This document shows positions 37,630-45,149 of a DNA stretch of 64,000 nucleotides, piece by piece. Under the pieces are notes generated by a model that was not told the origin of the DNA, did not search any database, and worked only from the letters and a program-made list of their open reading frames with translations. The stretch's first letter is position 1; the number at the start of each line of letters is the position of its first letter. A program made the translations under genes and the position numbers. Origin of the DNA: Nocardia brasiliensis (GTDB taxonomy: Bacteria > Actinomycetota > Actinomycetes > Mycobacteriales > Mycobacteriaceae); NCBI RefSeq assembly GCF_011801125.1, contig NZ_CP046171.1, forward strand, positions 434,001 through 498,000, written 5' to 3'.

Positions 37630-38184
37630 TTAGTTCTCGGACAGGTACCGGTACACGCTGGCGCGTGAGCAGCCGATCAGTTTCGCGATATCCGGGGCGG
37701 ACATGCCCTTGGCCTTCAAGTCTCGGGCCTTCTTGGCGTCGGTGTCGGTGATGGTCCGGCGTCGACCACCTTTACGACCGTTGGCCGCCGCTGCTGCCAG
37801 TCCGGCGCGGGTTCGTTCGATCATCGTGTCTCGTTCGAGTTGAGCGAACGCAGCCATCACGGTAAGCATCGCTTTGCCCATCGGTCCGTCTGTGGTGAGT
37901 CCTTCGGTGAGGGAACGGAATCCGATACCACGGTCGGCGAGTTCCTGAATCAGCTGGAGTACGTGAACCGTGTTGCGGCCTAGCCGGTCGAGCTTCCACA
38001 CCGTGAGCACGTCACCTTCGCGGAGATGATCCAGGCAAGCATCCAACTCGGGGCGTTGAGTCTTCGAGCCGGAGACGCCGTGGTCGGTGAAGATCCGTTG
38101 TGCACCTTCGGCGTTCAACGCATCGAGTTGCAGTTGCGGGTCTTGGTCGGTGGTGCTGACTCGTGCGTACCCGATGATCGCCAT
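37630..38184 (-). CDS. Small serine resolvase/invertase
   Basis: This 184-residue protein of the gamma-delta/Tn3 resolvase group has the catalytic IGYARVSTTDQ (Ser10), WKLDRLGRN, the E helix (FAQLERDTMIERTRAGLAAA) and a C-terminal helix-turn-helix (MSAPDIAKLIGCSRASVYRYL). It likely resolves multimers or inverts DNA within the element. The 160 bases upstream hold several TGTCTC/GAGACA-type inverted motifs that look like its res site. The gene has its own terminator. Confidence 0.92.
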   Translation of the reverse strand: MAIIGYARVSTTDQDPQLQLDALNAEGAQRIFTDHGVSGSKTQRPELDACLDHLREGDVLTVWKLDRLGRNTVHVLQLIQELADRGIGFRSLTEGLTTDGPMGKAMLTVMAAFAQLERDTMIERTRAGLAAAAANGRKGGRRRTITDTDAKKARDLKAKGMSAPDIAKLIGCSRASVYRYLSEN

Positions 38185-38189
38185 GATTC

Positions 38190-38345
38190 CCCGTTTGTCT
38201 CGTAATCCCGTCGTTCCGCCGGTTGTAAGACTAGGTAGTTATGAGACGGTTTGCAAGACAGTCGGCGGGAGTGTTTCTCGAGGACGGCCGACGAACGGCC
38301 GGACGTGAGTCTCAGTCTCATATAACGATCGTTTGTGAGACAGAC
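38190..38345. promoter_or_regulatory. Candidate res site of the resolvase
   Basis: TGTCTCGTAA (38196) faces TTGTAAGAC (38223). TTATGAGAC (38239) and TTGCAAGACA (38251) follow. GTCTCA at 38315 faces TGAGAC at 38336 around AACGATCGTT. The spacing in pairs resembles the three subsites of a resolvase res, and the gene start is 6 bases away. Confidence 0.65.
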
Positions 38346-39404
38346 CAGCCGCGTCGCTGATGCTGACGATCTGGTGTAGCGACCGCAGCGGGTCAATACC
38401 AACGTTGTCGGCCCCGCCAAAGTTAGGGGCGCACGGGAGGACGGCTCGGAGTACTGGAGCACTTCACCGTCCCGATCGAGCGGGCAATGAAGACGGCGGA
38501 GAACCAGAAACATACTGTGATCAGCAACTTCCTGCGATCCCAGAAAAACCCCTCCGTGGTGGGTGGGCTAGTGCCCCCTCGTGGTACCCGATGTCAGCTC
38601 TCAGGCAAACTGTCCAATCTCCCCCCGACCGAGGGACTTCGGAAGGATCTCGCCGGAGTAAACCCCAAGCTCGTAACCGTGGGCGTATGCCCCTCCCTGC
38701 CCCTTGGCGGCCTATCTCCAGTCATACCGGCCGATTTCACGCACAGGAGGGGGAGGGGGGTCCGTTGGTGGGCATCGGCCGCAGAGATGCGGGAGCGCGC
38801 CGTCTGGATGGCGTTGTGACCGCCCCTGAGTCGGGTCACTGCGTGTCGGCCGGATGGGCATCGTCTACGTCAGCGAGCCGTTAGTGCGTCTCTGCGGCAA
38901 CGATTCATCGCACCCTGACCCGATGTCGGCAACCGTGCTGTTCGTCCGCTAGAGAGCCATCTAGGCCACCCCACCCGTATAACCCCATCCCCGGTCTCTA
39001 CACCGGCTCGTTATGCGGCTCCCCGGTCCTGTACGGGTTTTGAGCTTTCGTTACCTGGGCCACAGACTTCTTGACGGCACCGGCGAAAGCCTGGTTGGTA
39101 ACAGATCGATAGCCATACCGACGCCGGCTCGGGCATCACCGCAGCTCAGATCGATGCACCCGAAGTAGCTGAACCAGGCCGATCGCCTCCATCGGTTCGC
39201 GGTGCCGGGAACCACTCCGAAAATCCCCGGCACCGCTCGTACCCGAACAGTCACCCCGAAAGGGCAGAGGCGACCATCAAGGGATTCGCAGCCGGGCGCA
39301 CCCCGGATGGCCTCCACCCTGGCAGGACAGCCGCTACTTCTGAGCTGTTGGCCACTGGTAGAACTGGACTGAGGTTGAATCTGCTTGAGATGGCCCGTGA
39401 GCCG
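38346..39404. other. 1-kb stretch without a supported gene inside the element
   Basis: Several frames are open on both strands but none has a recognisable domain or ribosome site; the longest plausible one is 38487-38819 (+). A perfect 11-bp hairpin, GCGGTGCCGGG/CCCGGCACCGC, lies at 39199-39236. A purine run (GGAGGGGGAGGGGGG-like) lies near 38746. It may be an origin, transfer site or RNA region. Confidence 0.4.
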
Positions 39405-40514
39405 TCACCGGCTGCGTTCTTGCCCTGGCGAGTCTCGTCCGTCCCTGCTGCGTCCCTGCGCCCTTGCCGCTTCCTCACGGGCAGTCTCGACCGCTCGTTC
39501 CGGCCCGTGTGCCTGCCCCAGGTTCATCAGCTTCGCGACGTGCGGCGGTATCTGAGCCAACTGGGCTTCGCGCGTCTCCCGTTGAATCCGAAGCTCGGTC
39601 AATCGCTTCTGCTCGGCCGCCTCGCGTTCCGGCGTGCTTTTCTCGGGTGTCTTCTCAGGTGATACTGGTTCGATCCTGAATTGTTTTTGAACGTCCCGTA
39701 CCGCCGTCTCTGCGGCTTCACGGGCTACCCGGTCGCGTTCTGTCTCCGGCGCTTTAGGTTCCTTGGCGGTTGGTTTGACTGGTTCCCGCTGCATCAGTTG
39801 GCCGAGGGTTGGAAATTCTTTCGCCGCTTGCCTCGCGGCGGCTAATTCGGCGGCTTGCACCTGCTCGCGGTGTTGCTTCTCCTTGGCGATCCTGCGGATG
39901 TTCTCCAGCCGATGTTGAGCGCGTTCCTTACGTTCACGTAGACGCTGCTGCTCGGCACGCTCCCGCGCCCGTTCCGCTTTCTCCTTGGCCCGTTTCTGTT
40001 TCTCAAGACGTTTACCGATCGTGAGCGCTAGTCGTCGCTGTTCGCGGGTGACCTCTTGGACTTTGAATTGGTTTCCCCAACGGTCCTTCTTTTCTTGGAA
40101 TTTTTCCAAAACCTCACGGTCGACCCGAGCACCTTGAACTATGGTCCAATTGATTTGATAACCCTGTTCAAGTAGGTGCTCTTCTTTTTCGAGCTGAGGC
40201 AGCGCCTTGTCTTTATCAACTCTGCCTGCCTTGTACTCGTTCCCCACGCGAAATGTTTTGCTCCCGACATCGTGAACCCGTGGGCCATCGGGCGTGACGT
40301 GCCGGACCTCCTTGTCGTAGCCTCGATCAGGGGTCTGACCTTGTAGCATGGCCATACCGTCACGGAACCGATTGCCTACGTCTCGAGAGCGTTTCCAGTA
40401 TTCCCGCGCTTTGAGGTAGCCCTCACGGTCTCTAGCGTTGAGTCCTTGAAACCATTTACCGCCTACGTAGCGAGTATATTGGGCTTCTAGCCTGTCGTTC
40501 CATTCATATGCCAT
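39405..40514 (-). CDS. PD-(D/E)XK-like nuclease domain with long coiled coil
   Basis: This is a 369-residue protein. Residues ~65-130 read like a restriction-endonuclease-fold core: TPDGPRVHDVG (Asp82), then RVGNEYKAG (Glu93, Lys95), then LPQLEKEEHLLEQGYQINWTIV with a Gln and the closing strand. This is the pattern of REase-type toxins of polymorphic toxin systems. Residues ~155-245 are a highly charged Lys/Arg/Glu coiled coil, and the tail is Pro- and Glu-rich. There is no secretion leader. It is 33 bases downstream of a 176-residue gene that could encode its partner or inhibitor. The nuclease call is inferred. Confidence 0.55.
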   Translation of the reverse strand: MAYEWNDRLEAQYTRYVGGKWFQGLNARDREGYLKAREYWKRSRDVGNRFRDGMAMLQGQTPDRGYDKEVRHVTPDGPRVHDVGSKTFRVGNEYKAGRVDKDKALPQLEKEEHLLEQGYQINWTIVQGARVDREVLEKFQEKKDRWGNQFKVQEVTREQRRLALTIGKRLEKQKRAKEKAERARERAEQQRLRERKERAQHRLENIRRIAKEKQHREQVQAAELAAARQAAKEFPTLGQLMQREPVKPTAKEPKAPETERDRVAREAAETAVRDVQKQFRIEPVSPEKTPEKSTPEREAAEQKRLTELRIQRETREAQLAQIPPHVAKLMNLGQAHGPERAVETAREEAARAQGRSRDGRDSPGQERSR

Positions 40515-40547
40515 GGCTCCCCCTGAGCCCCCGTACCGCTTAGACGG

Positions 40548-41078
40548 TTATCTTTTGAGCCATTCGGCCATCGGAGGGCGACCGGCTTCTACCCACTTCT
40601 GATAGGTTTCGACGCTGTTGGAGAAAATCCCGGACAGATAGTTACCCCAACCGCGATGCACAGTCGCTGTACTCAGGTTGGCAACATCGAGGTAAGCGCC
40701 ACCCCATTCATATCGGATGACGGGGCCGAAGTCCCGGTAGCGAGCGCCGCCCATGTCCTCGGCATTAAACCAACGGCCCTCGAAGTTTCTGCGGAACACT
40801 TCACCGATAAATCGGGTCAACTGATCCGCCACTTGACGGTTCTCCGCCTTGTCGACATCCTTGAAGTCCTGGAAATTATCCAGGATGAATCGCTCTACGC
40901 GGTCGAGTCCCTGAGCCGACCAAGGGTCGTCCGGCATATCCGGAACGGTTTCGTTCAGGAACGCATCCAATTGTGCGTTCATCTTCTCCGGTGCTACCCA
41001 TTCGAGCCATTTCGGGTCGTGCTGGTCGCGTTCGATCTGTTCGAGTTCGGCTTTCGTGTACGGCCGGAAATCGCCCAT
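40548..41078 (-). CDS. Hypothetical protein, possible immunity partner of the nuclease-like protein
   Basis: This 176-residue acidic protein starts at ATG 41078 with AAGGGG 7 bases upstream. It has no motif I can name with certainty. The segment GEVFRRNFEGRWFNAEDMGGARYRDFGPVIRYEWG and the end look like a compact alpha/beta domain seen in immunity-type proteins next to REase toxins. It precedes the nuclease-like gene on the same strand, as antitoxin or immunity genes often do. The role is a guess from size, acidity and place. Confidence 0.5.
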   Translation of the reverse strand: MGDFRPYTKAELEQIERDQHDPKWLEWVAPEKMNAQLDAFLNETVPDMPDDPWSAQGLDRVERFILDNFQDFKDVDKAENRQVADQLTRFIGEVFRRNFEGRWFNAEDMGGARYRDFGPVIRYEWGGAYLDVANLSTATVHRGWGNYLSGIFSNSVETYQKWVEAGRPPMAEWLKR

Positions 41079-41147
41079 GCTCTTACCCCTTCTGGTCATG
41101 GTCGGAACTGTTCAGTGTCTCGCTGCGCTGGTCACGGTACAAGCCGG

Positions 41148-41306
41148 TCACGACACAGACCTGCGGTCGCTGACCGGTACGGGCCGGTGCCCGCCCGGAT
41201 ACAACTTTCCGTCCTCGCGGTAGCGGCGATGCAGGAAGATCAGCAGGAACGCGGCGACAATGTACCCGGCATCCGCACGTCGCAGGGTCGACCGTGAACG
41301 CCTCAC
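41148..41306 (-). CDS. Small membrane protein
   Basis: This 52-residue protein starts at GTG 41306, overlapping the stop of the upstream gene as GTGA. It begins with a basic MRRSRSTLRRADAG, followed by a short hydrophobic helix (YIVAAFLLIFL) and a charged tail. No family is recognised. The coupling to its neighbour supports it as a real gene. Confidence 0.55.
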   Translation of the reverse strand: MRRSRSTLRRADAGYIVAAFLLIFLHRRYREDGKLYPGGHRPVPVSDRRSVS

Positions 41307-41545
41307 AGCACTACCGCCTGTTGGTCGGTGGCGCGGCGTTTGGCCGCCCGCAACCGTATCCACCTGATCACAGTCCATATCAGGCACATCAGCAGAGCGA
41401 CCGAGAGGATTCGGGTATCGCCGTCGCTGTGACCGGTCGCGGCCATGAGCCACCACGCGAAAATGACACCGGTCAGCACCAGAACGAGGACTACCCCGAG
41501 TACACGGAGCTTCAACCGCGCTGGGGTCTCGCAGGCTTTCGTCAT
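41303..41545 (-). CDS. Small membrane protein with two helices
   Basis: This 80-residue protein starts at ATG 41545 with AAGGAG 7 bases upstream. It has two hydrophobic helices (LGVVLVLVLTGVIFAWWLMA and SVALLMCLIWTVIRWI) and basic ends. It resembles no family I can name. It is coupled to the next 52-residue membrane protein, so the two may act together. Confidence 0.65.
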   Translation of the reverse strand: MTKACETPARLKLRVLGVVLVLVLTGVIFAWWLMAATGHSDGDTRILSVALLMCLIWTVIRWIRLRAAKRRATDQQAVVL

Positions 41546-41608
41546 GAGCAATCTCCTTGTGCGCGTTGGTGGTTGGTTCGATCGGGCGTGCCCGGGTCGC
41601 GGTGCCGC

Positions 41609-41962
41609 TCACGCCGGGTCTTGACTGGTGGCGCTCCATCGCTGCGGGTTCAACGTCCATCGGTGATAGGTGCGCTCGGTGACGACACAGACCACGTCCA
41701 TGACGCGGGTGAGTTCGTCCGGGATCACCGCGCCGTCGAAATGCGCTGCGCTGGGCACGATCACGGCGTGAGCCCTCACCCTTCGACCCGTCTCGATGAG
41801 TTCGGCTATCGGGTTCTCGGTCTTCGCGCTGAGCACTACGGTCTTGGCGAGGCTGTAACCGGAACGCTTTGCCGTAACACGTATTTGAGTTTCGTGCCAT
41901 CCCTGCGCTACGCCTGACACGTCTTTGCGGAGGTAGCCGATCGCCACCGGCAGAAGGCTCAC
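41609..41962 (-). CDS. Resolvase N-terminal-like small protein lacking the catalytic Ser
   Basis: This is a 117-residue protein with AIGYLRKDVSG at the N terminus, where serine recombinases have the catalytic Ser after YxR. The SGYSLAKTVVLSA, HAVIVPSAAHFDG and MDVVCVVTERTY strands match the resolvase fold. The Ser position is not a Ser in an RxS context, so it may be a catalytically dead regulator. Similar short proteins are common in Nocardia and mycobacteria. Its GTG start overlaps the upstream gene stop. Confidence 0.6.
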   Translation of the reverse strand: MSLLPVAIGYLRKDVSGVAQGWHETQIRVTAKRSGYSLAKTVVLSAKTENPIAELIETGRRVRAHAVIVPSAAHFDGAVIPDELTRVMDVVCVVTERTYHRWTLNPQRWSATSQDPA

Positions 41963-42249
41963 CGCTGCGCCCGATCAGTACCAGACTTGGCCCCGCCGTT
42001 GGCTGTCTTCGGGTCTGGGGCGAAGTATGCCGAGTCGTCCACTACGCGGATGCCGATGAACGGGCACAGCCCCGGCACTTTGCCGTCGTGATAGCCGATC
42101 CGCCCGGCGACCAACAGCACCAATTTCTGGCAGAACACCGAAGGGCAACGGACCTTGATCAGCACCCCGGAGCGATCCCGTTCACCGATCGTGCAATGCG
42201 AAAGCTTGATCCACGGACCTTGCCCGCAACTACAGCCACTGTCAGCCAC
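41959..42249 (-). CDS. Cys-containing hypothetical protein
   Basis: This 96-residue protein starts at GTG 42249, overlapping the stop of the upstream gene by 8 bases. It has Cys at CSCGQG, SHCTIG, RCPSVFC and GLCPF, which could bind Zn, and no other known motif. Both ends overlap neighbouring genes, which supports a single message. Confidence 0.55.
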   Translation of the reverse strand: MADSGCSCGQGPWIKLSHCTIGERDRSGVLIKVRCPSVFCQKLVLLVAGRIGYHDGKVPGLCPFIGIRVVDDSAYFAPDPKTANGGAKSGTDRAQR

Positions 42250-42724
42250 GATGCACCGCCAACGATCGCGAATCGCGAACGCTCCCAGCACACGCACGGA
42301 TCGCTTTGACCACTAGCAGTCCCGAGGGCCGGAATGTGCTGCGCGGTGGTTCGACCCAATCCCGTATCGCTTGGGCCGGTGAGGGCAACGCGACCGCCGC
42401 CCCGCACCGTGAGACGTGAACGTTGATACGCCACATCTCCGAGAACAGCCGGGTGTCGTCCTCCGGGATATCCGGCCGGACCAAGAACGTCCACCTGTTC
42501 GACCGTGGATGAGCAATGATCGGACCTACCTCACTACCCCACTGCTGGATGCGCCTGCGTACCTGCTGCCCCAGCGGCGCGGGCATCGTGACAGCACCGG
42601 TGCTACCCACCCTGAACGAGATCCAGCCGAGCGCGGGCGGGTCGATATGAGCGGGCAACCCGCACACCAGCCGGTAGTACTCACACCTGGTGAGTGCTGT
42701 GTCTCCAAAAGGTATGTGGTCCAT
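42242..42724 (-). CDS. Conserved hypothetical protein, first gene of the element's small-gene operon
   Basis: This is a 160-residue protein starting MDHIPFGDTALTRCEYYRLV. The middle (VGPIIAHPRSNRWTFLVRPDIP, then NVHVSRCGAAVALPSPAQAIRDW) resembles a segment found in many actinobacterial mobile-element proteins related to primase-polymerase N termini, but no catalytic residues can be assigned. ATG 42724 is preceded by AGGGGG. It is divergent from the XRE regulator. Confidence 0.6.
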   Translation of the reverse strand: MDHIPFGDTALTRCEYYRLVCGLPAHIDPPALGWISFRVGSTGAVTMPAPLGQQVRRRIQQWGSEVGPIIAHPRSNRWTFLVRPDIPEDDTRLFSEMWRINVHVSRCGAAVALPSPAQAIRDWVEPPRSTFRPSGLLVVKAIRACAGSVRDSRSLAVHRG

Positions 42725-42887
42725 CGTGATTCGGCCCCCTGTTGGCATCGAACGACGGTTAGGTATGCCCGGCCCCCGGTCAGTTAGGTGAGGCGGCTCG
42801 TCCGAGGGGTGAAGCCGCTTACCGGGCACCAATTCAGGTGACCACGGAACGTGTTCGTGTCAGACGACTACGCTGTTTCCAAACGCG

Positions 42888-42900
42888 CAGTTCCCAACTG
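42888..42900. promoter_or_regulatory. Palindrome upstream of the XRE regulator
   Basis: CAGTTCCCAACTG is a perfect 5+5 dyad 7 bases before the regulator ATG, in the divergent control region. It is a candidate operator for the regulator. Confidence 0.5.
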
Positions 42901-42907
42901 AAAACAC

Positions 42908-44158
42908 ATGGGTGGATGTGCAGTGGACTCGGCATCGACACGATTGCTTGGGATGGAACCCGAACGGACAGGACGTGTACTCAGGCAGCTACGCCACGCG
43001 CGTGGGCTCAGCCTGCGAGACCTCGCGAGTCTGACCTTCTGCGACTACTCGCACCTGTCGAACATCGAGGCAGGCCGACGCTGGCCGAAAGATCGCGGAT
43101 GGGCCGAACGCGTAGACCTCGCGCTCGACGCTGACGGAGTGCTCGTCGCAGCTTGGGATCAAGACCAACGTGACCACGCCCGCCGCAACGACACGATAAA
43201 GATGCTTGAACAAGCTCGACGCGACTCAGAGGCACTACTCGTTACTCCGGACGGCGCAGATCTCGACCAGGTACACGACGGCATCATTCACATCGCAAAG
43301 AACGCGCGCTTCGAGCCCTATGACAAGACGCTAGCTCGCGCCCTCGATATTCGCGCTGAGCTGATGCGACGTATCAGAGTGGGTGCATACAGTCCCGACG
43401 AGATACGAGACCTCTACGTCGCCCTGGGGAGGGTCTGCGGCGTCCTGTCGTACCTGACTCTCGATCTGGGGCAGGCCGATACGGCGCGGGTCCACGCTCA
43501 GGCGGCATTCCAACTCGGAGACCGTGCGAATCATGACCAGCTTCGAGCATGGGCGAGAGGGACGCAGGCCCTTGCGTTCAGGTTCACCAAGGATTTCGAA
43601 CTGGCCGCATCCGCAGCTACAGATGGGTTGAAATACGTCGGCAGTTCCACCGGCACCACCGAACCGCGCCTACTCTGTGGCCTGGCCGCCTCAGTTGCCA
43701 ACCTCGGGGACTCAGCGAGGGCGCTGGAACTTCTCGACACTGCCGAGCGTGCACGCGATTCGGCCGGGCCGGACGAGGTCCCGGGCCTGTTCACGTTCTC
43801 CCCCGCGAAACAGATCTACTACCGGGGCTTCTCACTGATGTGGGCCGACGACAAGCAAACGTTGGTGAAGTCTGCAAAGGCATCCGAGGACGCAATAGAC
43901 GCGTGGCAGGTACAGCGCTCCCCCGGAGACGAGATGCTCAGCCAGATCTACCTTGCAACGGCGAACGCGCGTCTAGGCGATCTAGATGCCAGCATTGCGG
44001 CAGTGACGCCTGTCCTAGCCAACCCGATCAGCGCTCACTTCTCATGGGTTCGCAAGCGGCTCAACCAGCTAGACGAACTGCTCGGCAAGCACTTTTCAGA
44101 CTCCGTGGTTGCGTCCGACATGCGGGAAACGTTGAGGGCGTACATCCACGCCGCGTAG
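42908..44158 (+). CDS. XRE-family regulator with TPR-like repeats
   Basis: This 416-residue protein has an N-terminal helix-turn-helix (GRVLRQLRHARGLSLRDLASLTFCDYSHLSNIEAGRRWP) followed by a long helical region with TPR-like pairs (SVANLGDSARALELLDTAERA; TANARLGDLDASIAAVTPVL). This type is common in Streptomyces and Nocardia and may sense a peptide or partner through the TPR part. ATG 42908 or ATG 42953 could be the start; neither has a good ribosome site. It sits at the right end of the element, divergent from the small-gene operon, and probably controls it. Confidence 0.85.
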   Translation: MGGCAVDSASTRLLGMEPERTGRVLRQLRHARGLSLRDLASLTFCDYSHLSNIEAGRRWPKDRGWAERVDLALDADGVLVAAWDQDQRDHARRNDTIKMLEQARRDSEALLVTPDGADLDQVHDGIIHIAKNARFEPYDKTLARALDIRAELMRRIRVGAYSPDEIRDLYVALGRVCGVLSYLTLDLGQADTARVHAQAAFQLGDRANHDQLRAWARGTQALAFRFTKDFELAASAATDGLKYVGSSTGTTEPRLLCGLAASVANLGDSARALELLDTAERARDSAGPDEVPGLFTFSPAKQIYYRGFSLMWADDKQTLVKSAKASEDAIDAWQVQRSPGDEMLSQIYLATANARLGDLDASIAAVTPVLANPISAHFSWVRKRLNQLDELLGKHFSDSVVASDMRETLRAYIHAA

Positions 44159-44205
44159 CTCTGCTCGCGCGGGGAACCTGCACTCCCCTGGGGATGTAAA
44201 ACTGG

Positions 44206-44213
44206 ACGGCCGA
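44206..44213. other. attR core of the integrative element
   Basis: ACGGCCGA is identical to the attL core; after one mismatch both sides continue with TAC. The host frame resumes here. Confidence 0.75.
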
Positions 44214-44337
44214 GTACGCGATCGGCACCATCGCCGCCGCGGCGTTCGGAGCGGTCTTGTATGGCGTCGTGACCGGGGACAGCATCGTGAACGCGTTGAC
44301 GCGGATCATCGATCGCGCACTCAACACGGCGGTGTAG
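44206..44337 (+). pseudogene. 3' part of the DUF4244 pilin-like gene
   Basis: The frame reads TAEYAIGTIAAAAFGAVLYG and ends VNALTRIIDRALNTAV, the conserved membrane helix and tail of DUF4244 pilin-like proteins. It has no start codon of its own in this position. Joined to 34013-34120 it gives a 79-residue prepilin-like protein. Confidence 0.88.
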
Positions 44338-44354
44338 CGAACCGAACCGGTCGG

Positions 44355-44714
44355 TTGAACTGTTGGGGCGCAAGTGATCTCGGCGACGACCGTGGCTCGG
44401 TCACGGTCGAGGCGGCGATCGCGCTCGCCACTGTGATCGTGGCGATCGTGCTGTGCATAGGCGCATTGCTCGCGGCGTCGGCGCAGGTGCGCTGTGTCGA
44501 CGCCGCGCGCGAGGCGGCCCGGCTGGCGGCGCGCGGTGACGAGGCGAACGCCCACGCCGCCGCTCGCCGCGTCGCCCCGCCCGCCGCCGACATCTCCCTC
44601 CGCACCGAAGGGACGTACGTGATAGCCCGAGTCACCGCGCCCGCCCCTCTCCTGCCCCTACTCACCCTCCACGCCGACGCCGTCGCCACCCGCGAACCAG
44701 GTGCGGCCCAATGA
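44355..44714 (+). CDS. TadE-like pseudopilin (Rv3655c type)
   Basis: This 119-residue protein has the class III prepilin-like motif DDRGSVTVEAAIAL (Glu at +5) leading into a membrane helix (ALATVIVAIVLCIGALLAA), then VRCVDAAREAARLAARGD, typical of TadE. It starts at TTG 44355, which is unusual, with CGG as the only ribosome-like site; no ATG or GTG fits. Its last codons (VATREPGAAQ) form the first unit of a tandem repeat array that runs to the next gene. Confidence 0.82.
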   Translation: MNCWGASDLGDDRGSVTVEAAIALATVIVAIVLCIGALLAASAQVRCVDAAREAARLAARGDEANAHAAARRVAPPAADISLRTEGTYVIARVTAPAPLLPLLTLHADAVATREPGAAQ

Positions 44715-45030
44715 GCGGGCACGGCAACTTGGTTCGTGGTCGCCGTTGCTACCCGCGAACCAGGTGCGGTCCGATGATCCGGTGTGGCCACCTTGTTCGT
44801 GGTTGCCGTGGGACCCGCGAACCAGGTGTGACCCAATGAGCGGATACGGCAACTTGGTTCGTGGTTGCTGCCGCCATCCGCGAAGCAGGTACGACCCGAC
44901 GAACGGGGCACGCCAGTCGGTTCGTGGTTGCCGTCGCTACCTGCGAACCAGGTGCGGCCCAATGAACGGGCACGGCCGCCTGGTTCGGGTTGCCATGGGT
45001 ATCCGCGAGCTGGAGGAGGGCCGACGGATG
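44691..45030. repeat. Tandem copies of the TadE 3' end (62-63 bp period, 6 units)
   Basis: Units begin with a CGCGAACCAGG-like sequence at 44691 (inside the TadE gene), 44754, 44816, 44879, 44942 and a partial at 45004. Spacing is 62 or 63 bases. Each unit ends TTGGTTCGTGG, so CGAACCA and TGGTTCG can pair to form a hairpin in each. The repeats are diverged and not coding. Confidence 0.88.
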
Positions 45031-45149
45031 CGCAAGCGGACACGTGCGGTGCCGTCGCTCGTGAGCCACGCGCAGCCGGGCGAGCGAGCGAGCAAGTCTC
45101 GTGCGACGCCGCTGGTGACCTCGATACCCGCCGAACCGGGTTCGAGTCG

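Larger units (their letters stand above)
34121..44205. mobile_element. ~10.1 kb serine-integrase integrative element
   Basis: The segment lies between two copies of ACGGCCGA and splits one gene. It carries an integrase at one end and an XRE regulator at the other, with replication-like, resolvase, nuclease-like and small genes between. Its genes look less GC-rich and use more A/T third bases than the flanks by eye. No relaxase, FtsK/SpoIIIE transfer protein, capsid or portal gene was recognised, so it may be mobilised by a helper or be a satellite-type element. Confidence 0.85.

Noticed and set aside
38487..38819. 110-residue frame in the gene-poor part of the element
   Set aside because: No ribosome site, no domain and mixed composition; not enough to call.
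44691..45030. Regular repeats that look like a CRISPR array
   Set aside because: There is no invariant repeat with unrelated spacers; the whole 62-63 bp unit is copied, it starts inside a gene, and no cas gene is present.
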